This document shows, piece by piece, positions 1-8,088 of a DNA stretch of 64,000 nucleotides (position 1 is the first letter of the stretch; each line of letters starts with the position of its first letter). Under the pieces are notes generated by a model. That model was not told where the DNA came from. It searched no databases and was given only the letters and a program-made list of their open reading frames with translations. Both the position numbers and the translations under genes were made by a program. Source of the DNA: Streptomyces lincolnensis (lineage in GTDB: Bacteria; Actinomycetota; Actinomycetes; Streptomycetales; Streptomycetaceae); NCBI RefSeq assembly GCF_001685355.1, contig NZ_CP016438.1, forward strand, positions 7,378,001-7,442,000, written 5' to 3'.

Positions 1-597
1 GGCTCCCGTGGGCGCCGACGGCGTCGACGCGGTGAACCGTTCGGTGAAGACGGAGGCTCCCTCTCCTCGTCGAGGGCCGAGAAGGAGGAGCCCCCGGCGG
101 ACCCGGTGGAGCGGGCGAGGGCGATCTGTCTGCGCCTGCTCACCGGGACCCCGCGTACGCGCAAACAGCTCGCGGACGCCCTGCGTAAGCGGGAGATTCC
201 GGACGAGGCGGCCGAGGAGGTGCTGTCGCGGTTCGAGGAGGTCGGGCTGATCAACGACAGCGCGTTCGCGGACGCCTGGGTGGAGTCCCGGCACCACGGC
301 CGAGGACTGGCCCGGCGCGCGCTCGCCCGGGAACTGCGGACCAAGGGCGTCGAGTCCACGCTGATCGACGCGGCCGTCGCGCAGCTCGACTCCGAGCAGG
401 AGGAGGCCACCGCCCGGGAGCTGGTGGCCCGCAAACTGCGCTCCACCCGGGGCCTCGACCGCGACAAGCGACTGCGCCGCCTCGCGGGCATGCTGGCACG
501 CAAGGGTTACCCCGAGGGCATGGCCCTGCGCGTGGTCCGGCAGGCGCTCGAAGAAGAGGGCGAGGACACGGAGTTCCTTGAGGACGAAGGGTTCTGA
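1..597 (+). CDS. recX: Regulatory protein RecX (5' end outside window)
   Basis: RecX binds RecA filaments and limits RecA recombinase and co-protease activity; recA normally lies just upstream in Streptomyces, outside this window. The frame is open from base 1, so the start codon is missing; 198 residues are visible. They begin with a basic, charged stretch, then the RecX three-helix repeats from about codon 35 (PVERARAICLRLL, LADALRKREIPDEAAEEVL, GLINDSAFADAWVESR, ARKGYPEGMALRVV). The start GLINDSAFADAW resembles the most conserved RecX block. The acidic tail (EEEGEDTEFLEDEGF) is typical of Streptomyces orthologues. A GTG at 103 or 106 could be mistaken for the start, but the in-frame upstream coding makes that unlikely. 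A short hairpin follows at 605-627. Confidence 0.93.
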   Translation, partial: GSRGRRRRRRGEPFGEDGGSLSSSRAEKEEPPADPVERARAICLRLLTGTPRTRKQLADALRKREIPDEAAEEVLSRFEEVGLINDSAFADAWVESRHHGRGLARRALARELRTKGVESTLIDAAVAQLDSEQEEATARELVARKLRSTRGLDRDKRLRRLAGMLARKGYPEGMALRVVRQALEEEGEDTEFLEDEGF

Positions 598-604
598 GGG
601 CTCT

Positions 605-627
605 CCGGACGGCGGGGATCCGTCCGG
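605..627 (+). terminator. Hairpin after recX
   Basis: Perfect 8-bp arms CCGGACGG / CCGTCCGG around a 7-nt loop, eight bases after the recX stop. There is no U-tract, as is usual for terminators in high-G+C actinobacteria. It probably ends the recA-recX transcript. Confidence 0.5.
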
Positions 628-723
628 GGCGCCCGGTTTGAGCCCGGTGCGCTGCCGGCACCCGCTGTGACCACTGAGCGGGTCGTGGAGCGGGCGGAGT
701 GCGGACTCGCCGGTCCTTCGAGA

Positions 724-755
724 CCGAGGTAGAGCCAAGGCCGAGGTAGGGCCAA
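724..755. repeat. Two tandem 15-bp direct repeats upstream of the ArsR-type regulator
   Basis: CCGAGGTAGAGCCAA (724-738) is repeated with one change at 741-755, a 17-bp period. Further on, GTGCAC (785-790) and TGTGCACA (798-805) form a second short repeated motif before the regulator start. Either could be an operator for self-control; this is inference only. Confidence 0.35.
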
Positions 756-820
756 CCCCCCGTTCAGGACGCCGGACCGCCGCAGTGCACAACAACCTGT
801 GCACAGACGACTGTGTACCC

Positions 821-1498
821 ATGTCGCAGGAACTCGGTCCACAGGAATCCGGCCCACGGGAACCCGGCCCACAGGAACGTGGTCGACAGGAGCCCGGTCC
901 GCACGCTCCCGTCGAGCTCTCCGACCTGGCCACGCTGAAGGCCCTCGCGCACCCGCGTCGGCAGCGCATGCTGCACCACCTGACGCTGCACGGCCCCGCG
1001 ACCTCCGCCACGCTCGCCCGCGCGCTGGGGCTGAACACCGGTTCCACCAGCTACCACCTGCGAGAACTCGCACGGCACGGCTTCGTGGAGGAGACGCCGA
1101 GGGAGGCGGAGGCGGAGACCCGGCACGGCCGGGAGCGCTGGTGGCGGGCCGTGCCGGGGGACCGGCGTTTCCCGCCGCGCAGCCGGCAGAGCGCCGAGCT
1201 GCGCCAGGTCATGGACGAGCTCGACCATCACGCCTACGTCGCCGATCTGGAGCTCTTCGAGCAGCTCCGCCGCGACACCACTCAGGCCGATCCCTGGGCG
1301 GACGCCTTCCCCTACTCCCGCGGCACCGTGCGGCTGACCCTGCCCGAACTCCGGGAGTTCTTCGAGGAGTACATCGCGCTCCTCAACCGCTACAAGCGCC
1401 CCGAGGCCGAAACCCCGCCCGGCGCCCGCACCGTCCTCACCCGCTTCCTCGCCTTCCCGGCCCCCGTCCACAACGAACAAGGGGCCGAGCCCTCATGA
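821..1498 (+). CDS. Winged-helix (ArsR-type) transcriptional regulator
   Basis: Predicted DNA-binding repressor of 225 residues. The N-terminal region is Pro/Gly/Gln-rich and degenerate-repetitive (repeats of PQE.G, PRE.G). The ArsR-type winged helix follows at about 35-110, with LATLKALAHPRRQRMLHHL and the recognition helix region GLNTGSTSYHLRELARHGFV, then a charged C-terminal part. I prefer ATG 821; an in-frame GTG at 785 would add 12 residues but would start inside the TGTGCAC repeats. The stop overlaps the permease start as ATGA, so the two are translationally coupled and the regulator probably controls, or responds to the state of, the permease. The ligand is unknown; no metal-binding cysteine pair typical of ArsR/SmtB metal sensors is visible. 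Confidence 0.85.
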   Translation: MSQELGPQESGPREPGPQERGRQEPGPHAPVELSDLATLKALAHPRRQRMLHHLTLHGPATSATLARALGLNTGSTSYHLRELARHGFVEETPREAEAETRHGRERWWRAVPGDRRFPPRSRQSAELRQVMDELDHHAYVADLELFEQLRRDTTQADPWADAFPYSRGTVRLTLPELREFFEEYIALLNRYKRPEAETPPGARTVLTRFLAFPAPVHNEQGAEPS

Positions 1499-4077
1499 TG
1501 CTGCGTTATGCCTTCCGGACCGTCCGTGCGCGCAAGGCAGGTTTCCTCGGCGCCTTCCTCGCGTTGATGTGCGCGGCCGCCCTTGTCAGTGCCTGCGGCA
1601 CGCTCCTGGAGACGGGCCTGCGCGGCACGATCCGTACCGAGCGCTACGCGGCTACGCCCGTCGTGGTCTCCGCCGACCAGAACGTCCACCAGAGCACGGT
1701 CAAGCACAAGAAGGGCAAGACCAAGGTCAAGCACAAGGCGAAACCGATCGCCGAGCGCGCCTGGCTGCCGCAGGACCTTCAGCGCACCATTGCCGACACC
1801 CCCGGCGTCGCCCGAGTCGTTCCCGAACTGACCTTTCCCGCGCAGCCGTTGACAGCCTCCGGCACCGGCGGCCGGGCCGCGTACGGTCACTCCTGGGACT
1901 CCGCCGCGCTGACGCCGTACCGGCTCATCCGAGGAACCGCCCCGACGGCCGCCGGCGATCTCGTCGTCGACCGTGAGCTGGCCGAGCGCGCCGGTCTCGC
2001 ACCGGGCGATCGCCTCACCGTCCAGTCGACCCAGGCTCCGCGCGGCTACCGGATCACCGGTGTCGCCGCCCCTGCCACGGACGTACGCCACCAGACGTCG
2101 CTCTTCTTCGCACCCGGCGAGGCCCGCCGCCTCGCCGCGCACGCCGGGCAGGTCACCGCGTTCGGAGTGTTCCCGGCCGAGGGCACGGACCCGGAGCGGC
2201 TCAGGGACGCGCTCACCAAAAGCCTGCGGGGCGCCACCGCACAGAGCTCCCCCGACACCCGTACCCGAGGCACCACCGGCCAGATCACCACCGCCCAGAT
2301 CAGCACCGGCAGCGACCGAGGCCCCGTCGAGTTTCTCGATGCCGCCGCCGCGCGCACCAAACTCATCAGCATGGGCGGGGCGATGGGCGGCACCTCGCTG
2401 CTCGTGGCGGTCCTCGTGGTCGTGGGGACGTTCGCGCTCTCCGTGCAGCAGCGCCACCGCGAACTGGCCCTGCTGCGTGCCATCGCCGCCACGTCCGGAC
2501 AGATCCGCAGACTGCTCGGCCGGGAGGCCCTGATCGTGGGCGCGGCCGCCGGCGCCACGGGCGCCCTCGCCGGACTGCCCCTGGGAGCCTGGCTGTACGG
2601 CAGGTTCGTGGACATGGGGGCCATGCCGGCCACCCTCCAGCGCACCGTCGGTGTCTTCCCGCTGCTGGCCTCCCTCGTCGTGACCGTCATCGGTGCCTGG
2701 GCGGCCGCCCGGGTCGCCGCCCGCCGGATCGCCCGGATCCGCCCTGCGGAAGCGCTCGCCGAGGCCCGCAGCGAGCGCACCAGCCCCGCGTGGGGCCGCG
2801 TCCTCACGGGGCTTGTCCTGCTCGTCGGCGGTGTCGTCCTCGTCGTCGTCCTCAGCGGTCTGCGCACCGAGCCCGCCGCAACACCCGTGACCTTCCTCGC
2901 CGTTGTGGTCCTGTCCACCTCCGTCGCGCTCCTCGGCCCTCTCCTGGTCAGGGCGGCCGCCGCCCTGCTCGCCGGTCCGCTGCGGCTCACCGGCCCCGGC
3001 GGCCGACTCGCCCGGGCCAACCTCCGCGGCAACGCCGCCCGGATGGCCTCCGTCGTCACCCCGCTCACCCTCCTCATCGGCATGGCCTGCACGGTGCTGT
3101 TCGTCCAGCCCACCCTCGGTGACGCGGCCCGCGCCCAGGCCCGCGAGGGGGTCCGCGCCGACTGGGTGGTGGCCTCCCAGGGGCCCGGCGTCCCGGCGGA
3201 GGCCGCGCGGCAGCTGCGTACGCACGGGGGCGCCGTCACCGAAGTCGTCCGCACGACCATCCGCGTCGGCCTCGACAAGTACGCGGCCCAAGGCGTCACA
3301 CCGGCCGGTCTCACCCGCACCTGGGACCCGGACGTGACCGCCGGCTCCCTGGACCGGCTCACCGAGCGCACCGTCGCCGTCAGCGAACTGGCCGCGGATC
3401 GGCACCACTTGCGGCCCGGCAGCCCCCTGAAGCTGACGCTCGGCGACGGCACGCCCGCCACGCTCACCGTCGCCGCCGTCTACGCCAGGGGTCTCGGCTT
3501 CGGAGATCTCACCTTCGCGCACGATCTGGTGGCACGCCACGTCGACAACCCGCTCGCCTCCTCCGTACTCGTCGCTACGCACCGTACACAGACACAACTC
3601 GCGACTACACTCCGTGAGTTCCCGGGTGTCCGGGTTCTTTCTCCGGCCGCCGCCGACTCGCTCCAGGCCGCGCGGCAGCAGGCCAATGCCGAGGTCAACT
3701 TCCTGGCCATGGGACTCGTCCTGGCCTTCACCGCCATCGCCGTCGTCAACACGCTGGCCATGTCGGTCTCCGAGCGGGTCCGGGAGTTCGCCCTGCTCCG
3801 CCTCGCGGGCGCGACCCGCCGTCAGGTACTGCGGATGCTGCGCACCGAGGCGGCCTCGGTCCTGCTCCTCGCCACGGCCCTCGGAAGCGGCATCGCCCTC
3901 GCGGTCCTCACGGGCTTCAGCACCGGCATGACGGGCCGCGCGGCGCCCGCGGTCACCCCTCTGGTGTACGTCTGCGTGGTCGCCGGAGCTGGCCTGCTCG
4001 CCCTCGTCGCCACCGCCGTACCGGGTCGCGTCGCGCTCAGGATCCGTCCCGTGACGGCGGCCACGGCCAGGGAGTAG
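1495..4077 (+). CDS. FtsX-like ABC transporter permease (MacB/LolE type)
   Basis: An 860-residue membrane protein with two FtsX-type permease modules. It has an N-terminal membrane segment (about 17-37), a large extracytoplasmic domain, a three-helix block at about 290-410, a second ectodomain and a second C-terminal three-helix block. The cytoplasmic loop signatures ALSVQQRHRELALLRAIAAT and MSVSERVREFALLRLAGAT mark the two FtsX halves. Such permeases pair with an ATPase to move lipids, antibiotics or peptides, or transmit mechanical signals. No ATP-binding subunit is encoded next to it, which is unusual. A Lys-rich stretch at residues 70-83 (KHKKGKTKVKHKAK) in the first ectodomain is also unusual. 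The start overlaps the upstream regulator stop by 4 nt; ATG 1498 is an alternative. Confidence 0.9.
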   Translation: MMLRYAFRTVRARKAGFLGAFLALMCAAALVSACGTLLETGLRGTIRTERYAATPVVVSADQNVHQSTVKHKKGKTKVKHKAKPIAERAWLPQDLQRTIADTPGVARVVPELTFPAQPLTASGTGGRAAYGHSWDSAALTPYRLIRGTAPTAAGDLVVDRELAERAGLAPGDRLTVQSTQAPRGYRITGVAAPATDVRHQTSLFFAPGEARRLAAHAGQVTAFGVFPAEGTDPERLRDALTKSLRGATAQSSPDTRTRGTTGQITTAQISTGSDRGPVEFLDAAAARTKLISMGGAMGGTSLLVAVLVVVGTFALSVQQRHRELALLRAIAATSGQIRRLLGREALIVGAAAGATGALAGLPLGAWLYGRFVDMGAMPATLQRTVGVFPLLASLVVTVIGAWAAARVAARRIARIRPAEALAEARSERTSPAWGRVLTGLVLLVGGVVLVVVLSGLRTEPAATPVTFLAVVVLSTSVALLGPLLVRAAAALLAGPLRLTGPGGRLARANLRGNAARMASVVTPLTLLIGMACTVLFVQPTLGDAARAQAREGVRADWVVASQGPGVPAEAARQLRTHGGAVTEVVRTTIRVGLDKYAAQGVTPAGLTRTWDPDVTAGSLDRLTERTVAVSELAADRHHLRPGSPLKLTLGDGTPATLTVAAVYARGLGFGDLTFAHDLVARHVDNPLASSVLVATHRTQTQLATTLREFPGVRVLSPAAADSLQAARQQANAEVNFLAMGLVLAFTAIAVVNTLAMSVSERVREFALLRLAGATRRQVLRMLRTEAASVLLLATALGSGIALAVLTGFSTGMTGRAAPAVTPLVYVCVVAGAGLLALVATAVPGRVALRIRPVTAATARE

Positions 4078-4111
4078 CCGGGGCCGGGCACACCCGGCTC
4101 TCCCTCGCCGC

Positions 4112-4546
4112 TCAGACGACGCCGAGACCCGCCGCCCGCCACGCCTGGAACCCGCCGACGAGGTCGGTGGCGCGGTGCAGGCCCAGGCCGTGCAGGGAGG
4201 CGGCGGCCAGGCTGGAGGCGTATCCCTCGTCGCAGATCACGACGACACGCAGGTCGTGGCCGGTGGCCTCGGGGAGGCGGTGGCTGCCCTGGGGATCGAG
4301 CCGCCACTCCAGTTCGTTGCGCTCGACGACGAGGGCGCCGGGGATCAGCCCGTCCCGCTCGCGCAGCGCCGCGTACCGGATGTCCACCAGCAGCGCGTCC
4401 CCGGCCCGGGCGGCGGCGTGGGCCTCCCGGGCCTCGATCCGCTCGTAGCCCTCGCGCACCCGCTCCAGCAACTCGTCGATGCCGACGCGCCGTTCGCCCG
4501 AGGAGCCTGCCGCGCCGTCGGCCTTCGAGGTCTCCACCGGGCTCAC
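4112..4546 (-). CDS. Rhodanese-like domain protein
   Basis: 144 residues with one rhodanese domain (about 20-140). The predicted active-site cysteine lies in the loop VICDEGYASS, and the fold is supported by LLVDIRY near the front and ATDLVGGFQAWRAAGL at the end. Rhodaneses transfer sulfane sulfur to thiophilic acceptors. The gene starts with GTG overlapping the cysteine dioxygenase stop (GTGA), so the two are one coupled operon. A role in handling sulfur released from cysteine is therefore likely, but the physiological acceptor is unknown. Confidence 0.9.
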   Translation of the reverse strand: MSPVETSKADGAAGSSGERRVGIDELLERVREGYERIEAREAHAAARAGDALLVDIRYAALRERDGLIPGALVVERNELEWRLDPQGSHRLPEATGHDLRVVVICDEGYASSLAAASLHGLGLHRATDLVGGFQAWRAAGLGVV

Positions 4547-5088
4547 TGCCAGTCCTCCGGGCGCTCCACCTGCTCCAGGCGCAGGAGCGGCCCGGTGCGG
4601 CTGTAGCGGCGGATGCGGGGCAGCGGCGGGTAGTAGGCGTGGACGGAGATCGCGTGCCGCTCGGTGGACTCGTTGAGCACCTCGTGGACGTGGTGGCGGC
4701 CGAAGGCGCGGCCCTTGCCGGCCGGCAGCCGGCGTTCCCGGTCCACGTCCTCGGTCAGTTCCAGGGTCTTCCAGCCGTCGGTGGGCAGCCGGGCGGCGAG
4801 CGAGTACTCCTTCAGCTCACCGGCCGCCGTGAGGAAGGCGCCGACCGACTCGGCGTGGTCGTGCCAGCCGGTGCCCGTGCCGGGCGGCCAGCCGATCAGC
4901 CAGGCCTCGCTGCCGCCGGGCCCCTCCAGACGTACCCAGGTGCGGCCCTCGGGGTCGAGCGGCAACGAGTCGATCAACTCGGCGTCGGCGGCCGTACGTC
5001 GTACGAAGGCGAGGAGGTCCGCCTCGGTCGGGGCGGACAGGCCAGAGGTGGCGGAGGCAGTGGGAGAGGGGGAGGGAGAGACAGACAC
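4543..5088 (-). CDS. Cysteine dioxygenase type I (cupin)
   Basis: Predicted mononuclear iron cupin oxidising L-cysteine to cysteine sulfinate. The 181-residue protein has a Ser/Pro-rich start, then cupin motif 1 with the metal ligands in GTGWHDHAESVGAF (H.H) and motif 2 in GRHHVHEVLNES, followed by AISVHAYYPPL near the C-terminus. Two in-frame GTG codons compete. The second (5088) has AGGA 8 nt upstream, whereas the first (5094) would leave only 2 nt, so 5088 was chosen. It is coupled to the downstream rhodanese. A 15-codon cysteine-rich leader ORF ends 84 bases upstream, suggesting attenuation by cysteine supply. Confidence 0.9.
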   Translation of the reverse strand: MSVSPSPSPTASATSGLSAPTEADLLAFVRRTAADAELIDSLPLDPEGRTWVRLEGPGGSEAWLIGWPPGTGTGWHDHAESVGAFLTAAGELKEYSLAARLPTDGWKTLELTEDVDRERRLPAGKGRAFGRHHVHEVLNESTERHAISVHAYYPPLPRIRRYSRTGPLLRLEQVERPEDWQ

Positions 5089-5172
5089 GGGCACCGTCCT
5101 GAAAGAGCGTTCGCGTGAGGGCGCGCGGCGACAGGAAGTGGCGCGCGCAAGAAGGGGGAAAGAGCTGCGAAG

Positions 5173-5220
5173 TCAGCAGGACGGACGACACACGCAGCCC
5201 GCATAGCGGACGAGGTCCAT
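5173..5220 (-). CDS. Cysteine-rich leader peptide upstream of cysteine dioxygenase
   Basis: A 15-codon ORF reading MDLVRYAGCVCRPSC and then TGA. It is preceded by GGAGGG five bases before the ATG. Three of the last seven residues are cysteine (codons TGC, TGT, TGC). Short ORFs ending in cysteine codons upstream of sulfur genes are known in actinobacteria as cysteine-responsive attenuators. The position on the same strand just before the dioxygenase/rhodanese operon fits that role. No clean terminator hairpin was identified between leader and gene, so the mechanism is inferred. Confidence 0.7.
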   Translation of the reverse strand: MDLVRYAGCVCRPSC

Positions 5221-5385
5221 ATGGACCCTCCGCCACAGGCGCACACAGGTGTCGGTCACGATCGGGAGTACACCACGAGGGTGGCGACGGGTCAACTCAC
5301 TGTCACTATCTGGACGCGCGGCCGTGGACGCAGAGTGACGGTGGGCACGTGCACGCCTGTGAGAAACGCTCCGTGCCCACCCGCG

Positions 5386-7017
5386 TCAGCGCGAACTCGT
5401 CCCCGCCCCGGCTTCCGCCTCGGCCTTGGCCGCGCCGCCGACACTCGCCTCGGCGGCCGCGTACAGGTCGGCCGGCCGTACCCCGCCGAACGCCGTGACC
5501 AGGTGGCCGTCCGGCCGCATCAGAAGGACGGTGTGCGGGGCCGCGCCCGGATAGTCCTCGGCGACCAGCAGCTCGGCGGGGTGCGGCAGCGCGGTCACCG
5601 CCGCGGCGAGCCTGGGCATCACTCCCGCGGTCACCCAGTGCTTGCGCTCCCACACGCCCGTGCCCGGCGCGACCAGGACGACAAGGAGCGCACCGCGACC
5701 GAGGCGGTCCCGCAGCCGTACGAAGGAGCCGTCCTCCGCGGTGACCCGCACATCGGTGACGGGTGCGCCGGGCGGCGTGTCGACGGGGGTCTCGCCTTCG
5801 AGGTGCCGGGGTGCGAGCGGCGAGTCGGCGTACGCCCCCGGCGCACCGAGAACACCGCGCCCCAAGTGACCGTCCGTGAGGAGCGCGTCGTGGCCGCGGG
5901 CGGAGCCGGCGACGACCGCGCGCAGCCCTCCGCCACCACGCAGCAGCGGCAGTGCCTGGTCGGCGGCGCGCAGCCGGGCGGCGACGACCCCGCGCCGCTC
6001 CGCCTGGTAACTGTCGAGCAGCGCCTCGTGCGGCCCGTGGTGCCAGGCCGACGCCAGCTTCCAGGCGAGGTTGTCGGCGTCCCGGATGCCCTCGTCGAGC
6101 CCCTGCGTGCCGAGCGCGCCCAGCAGATGCGCGGCGTCCCCGGCGAGAAAGACCCTGCCGACCCGCCACCGCCGGGCCAGCCGGTGGTGCACCGTGTGGA
6201 CACCGGTGTCGAGAAGTTCGTACGGCGGTGTCGAGCCGTCGGTCCAGCCCGCCAGGGTCTCCCGGATACGGGTCACCAGCAGCTCGGGCGTGACCAGGTC
6301 CTTGCCCGGCGGCAGCAGCCAGTCCAGGCGCCACACACCGTCCGGCAGGGGGCGCGCGGTGATCTCGCCGGTCGACGGGCCGGAGGTGCGCCACGGGGGC
6401 ACGCGGTGCAGCAACGCTTCGCCGCTCCAGGGGAGTTCGGTGCGCAGGGCCGCGACGGCGTGCCGTTCGACGGCCGTACGGCCCGGGAAGCGGATGTCCT
6501 GGAGCTTGCGTACGGTGGAGCGCGGACCGTCGCAGCCGACCAGGTAACTGCCGCGCCACCAGGTCCCCTTGGGGCCGCGGGTGTGGGCGGTGACGCCGGA
6601 GGGCTCCTGTTCGATGCCGTCGAGCCGGCTCTCCACGGCCAGCTTGACGAGCCGTTCGCCGGCGAGAGCGGCCCGCAGGGCGCCCGTCAGCACGTGCTGG
6701 GCGATGTGCAGCGGGGCCGGAACGGCCTCGGCGGTGTCCTCGGGCGCGGCTTCCCCGAACGTCACCTCGCGCATCACCTGCTTGCGCCGCATCGACCGCC
6801 ATCCGGCCCAACGCGCACCGGCCTCGTCCAGCGGAATCCCGGTCAGCCGCTCCATGAGCGCGGCCGTGTCCTCACGCAGTACGACGGTCCGCGCGGGACG
6901 CGGTTCGTCCTTGCCCGGCCCCTCGTCGAGGACCACGGAGGGCACTTCCTGACGCGCCAGCGCAAGGGCGAGCGTGAGCCCCACGGGCCCCGCTCCGACG
7001 ATGATCACCGGGTCCAC
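5386..7017 (-). CDS. FAD-dependent aromatic-type monooxygenase
   Basis: A 543-residue flavoprotein of the PheA/TfdB (class A hydroxylase) type. It has the dinucleotide fold DPVIIVGAGPVGLTLALALA at the very start, an FAD-contacting segment PRPARTVVLREDTAALM, and the second FAD motif GDAAHLLGALGTQGLDEGIRDADN at about 275. A thioredoxin-like C-terminal part follows, as in phenol hydroxylases. GTG 7017 was chosen because it starts just before the nucleotide-binding strand and has GGCAGGGGGC upstream; an in-frame ATG at 7107 would add 30 residues lacking homology-like features. The substrate cannot be read from sequence; neighbours (sulfur metabolism, glutamate uptake) do not suggest one. Confidence 0.88.
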   Translation of the reverse strand: MDPVIIVGAGPVGLTLALALARQEVPSVVLDEGPGKDEPRPARTVVLREDTAALMERLTGIPLDEAGARWAGWRSMRRKQVMREVTFGEAAPEDTAEAVPAPLHIAQHVLTGALRAALAGERLVKLAVESRLDGIEQEPSGVTAHTRGPKGTWWRGSYLVGCDGPRSTVRKLQDIRFPGRTAVERHAVAALRTELPWSGEALLHRVPPWRTSGPSTGEITARPLPDGVWRLDWLLPPGKDLVTPELLVTRIRETLAGWTDGSTPPYELLDTGVHTVHHRLARRWRVGRVFLAGDAAHLLGALGTQGLDEGIRDADNLAWKLASAWHHGPHEALLDSYQAERRGVVAARLRAADQALPLLRGGGGLRAVVAGSARGHDALLTDGHLGRGVLGAPGAYADSPLAPRHLEGETPVDTPPGAPVTDVRVTAEDGSFVRLRDRLGRGALLVVLVAPGTGVWERKHWVTAGVMPRLAAAVTALPHPAELLVAEDYPGAAPHTVLLMRPDGHLVTAFGGVRPADLYAAAEASVGGAAKAEAEAGAGTSSR

Positions 7018-7098
7018 GGCGCGGCGCCCCCTGCCCGCAGCTGTGTCCCGAGAGACGTGGGTGAACAGGAAGGTGGGGCAGGGTGCACGATCACAGAA

Positions 7099-7130
7099 CG
7101 TATGCAACAGATTGCCGGTGCTTGCGTCAA
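7099..7130 (-). promoter_or_regulatory. Possible promoter of the FAD monooxygenase
   Basis: On the minus strand TTGACG (7130-7125) is followed after 19-20 nt by GCATAC/CATACG. The element lies between the glutamate operon terminator and the monooxygenase GTG at 7017. This would give a leader of about 75 nt and would put the upstream ATG (7107) inside the promoter, supporting the GTG start. Confidence 0.35.
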
Positions 7131-7134
7131 GTGA

Positions 7135-7168
7135 CGGAGGGCAGTGGCGATCATGCCACTGCCCTCCG
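7135..7168 (-). terminator. Terminator hairpin after gluD
   Basis: Perfect 14-bp stem (CGGAGGGCAGTGGC and its complement) around GATCAT, 27 bases after the gluD stop. It ends the gluABCD transcript and insulates the monooxygenase downstream. Confidence 0.8.
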
Positions 7169-7194
7169 GGTGGTTCACGGGGATTGACCGAGCG

Positions 7195-8088
7195 TCAGAC
7201 GCCCCCGGCTCCGGCTCCTGCGGTGCCCGCGACCGCCGCGTCGTCCGCCTTGAGTACCGCGCCGGTGCTCTTCTTGGCGCGCCGGAGCCGCTGCTCCAGC
7301 CAGCTCGCGAAGGTCGTCAGCGCGAAGTTGATCGCGATGAAGATCAGGGCGACGACCGTGAAGCTGGCGATGGTGTTGGCGCCGTAGTACGAGCTCATCG
7401 GGCTCACCGCCGCGATCAGATCGGCGAAGGTGAGCACACCGCCGCCGAGGGCGGTGTCCTTCACGATCACGACGACCTGGCTGACGATCGCCGGCAGCAT
7501 CGTGGTGACCGCCTGCGGCAGCAGGATGGTCCGCATGGTCTGGCCCTTGCGCAGGCCGATCGCCATCGCGGCCTCGGACTGGCCCTTGGGCAGCGCCAGG
7601 ATGCCGGCCCGGACGATCTCCGCGAGGACCGCCGCGTTGTAGAGCACCAGACCCGTGACGACCGCGTACAGCGGACGGTCGTCGGTGCTGACGTTCGTGT
7701 ACTCGGAGTAGAGCGCGAGCCCGAAGATCATCAAGATCAGGACCGGGATGGCCCGGAAGAACTCCACGACGACCCCGACCGGCACCCGGATCCAGGCGTG
7801 GTCCGACATGCGCGCGATGCCGAGCACGGCGCCCAGCGGCAGTGCGATGACCATGGCGAGCGCCGCGGCCTTCAGGGTGTTCTCCAGGCCCGGCAGGATG
7901 TAGGTGGTCCAGGCCTCGGTTCCGCCGAAGAAGGGCTTCCACTTCGCCCACTCCAGCTGCTGCTTGTCCTGAAGGGTGCCGTACATCCACCACAACAGAG
8001 CGGCGAGAGCGGCTATGAAGACGACCGTCAGGGCGACGTTGCGCCGCTTGGCGCGGGGGCCCTGGGCGTCGTAGAGAAGGGAGCTCAT
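7195..8088 (-). CDS. gluD: Glutamate ABC transporter permease GluD
   Basis: One of two inner-membrane subunits of the GluABCD amino-acid uptake system. The 297-residue protein starts MSSLLYDAQGPRAKRRN, with a basic cytoplasmic tail, a first membrane helix (about 22-42), then a HisM/GlnP-type permease domain. The coupling-helix (EAA) region reads AMAIGLRKGQTMRTILLPQA. The C-terminus is Ala/Gly-rich after KKSTGAVLKAD. The start overlaps the gluC stop as ATGA, consistent with coupled translation; longer in-frame starts would run through gluC and are rejected. It works with GluC in the membrane, GluA as ATPase and GluB as lipoprotein receptor. Confidence 0.93.
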   Translation of the reverse strand: MSSLLYDAQGPRAKRRNVALTVVFIAALAALLWWMYGTLQDKQQLEWAKWKPFFGGTEAWTTYILPGLENTLKAAALAMVIALPLGAVLGIARMSDHAWIRVPVGVVVEFFRAIPVLILMIFGLALYSEYTNVSTDDRPLYAVVTGLVLYNAAVLAEIVRAGILALPKGQSEAAMAIGLRKGQTMRTILLPQAVTTMLPAIVSQVVVIVKDTALGGGVLTFADLIAAVSPMSSYYGANTIASFTVVALIFIAINFALTTFASWLEQRLRRAKKSTGAVLKADDAAVAGTAGAGAGGV

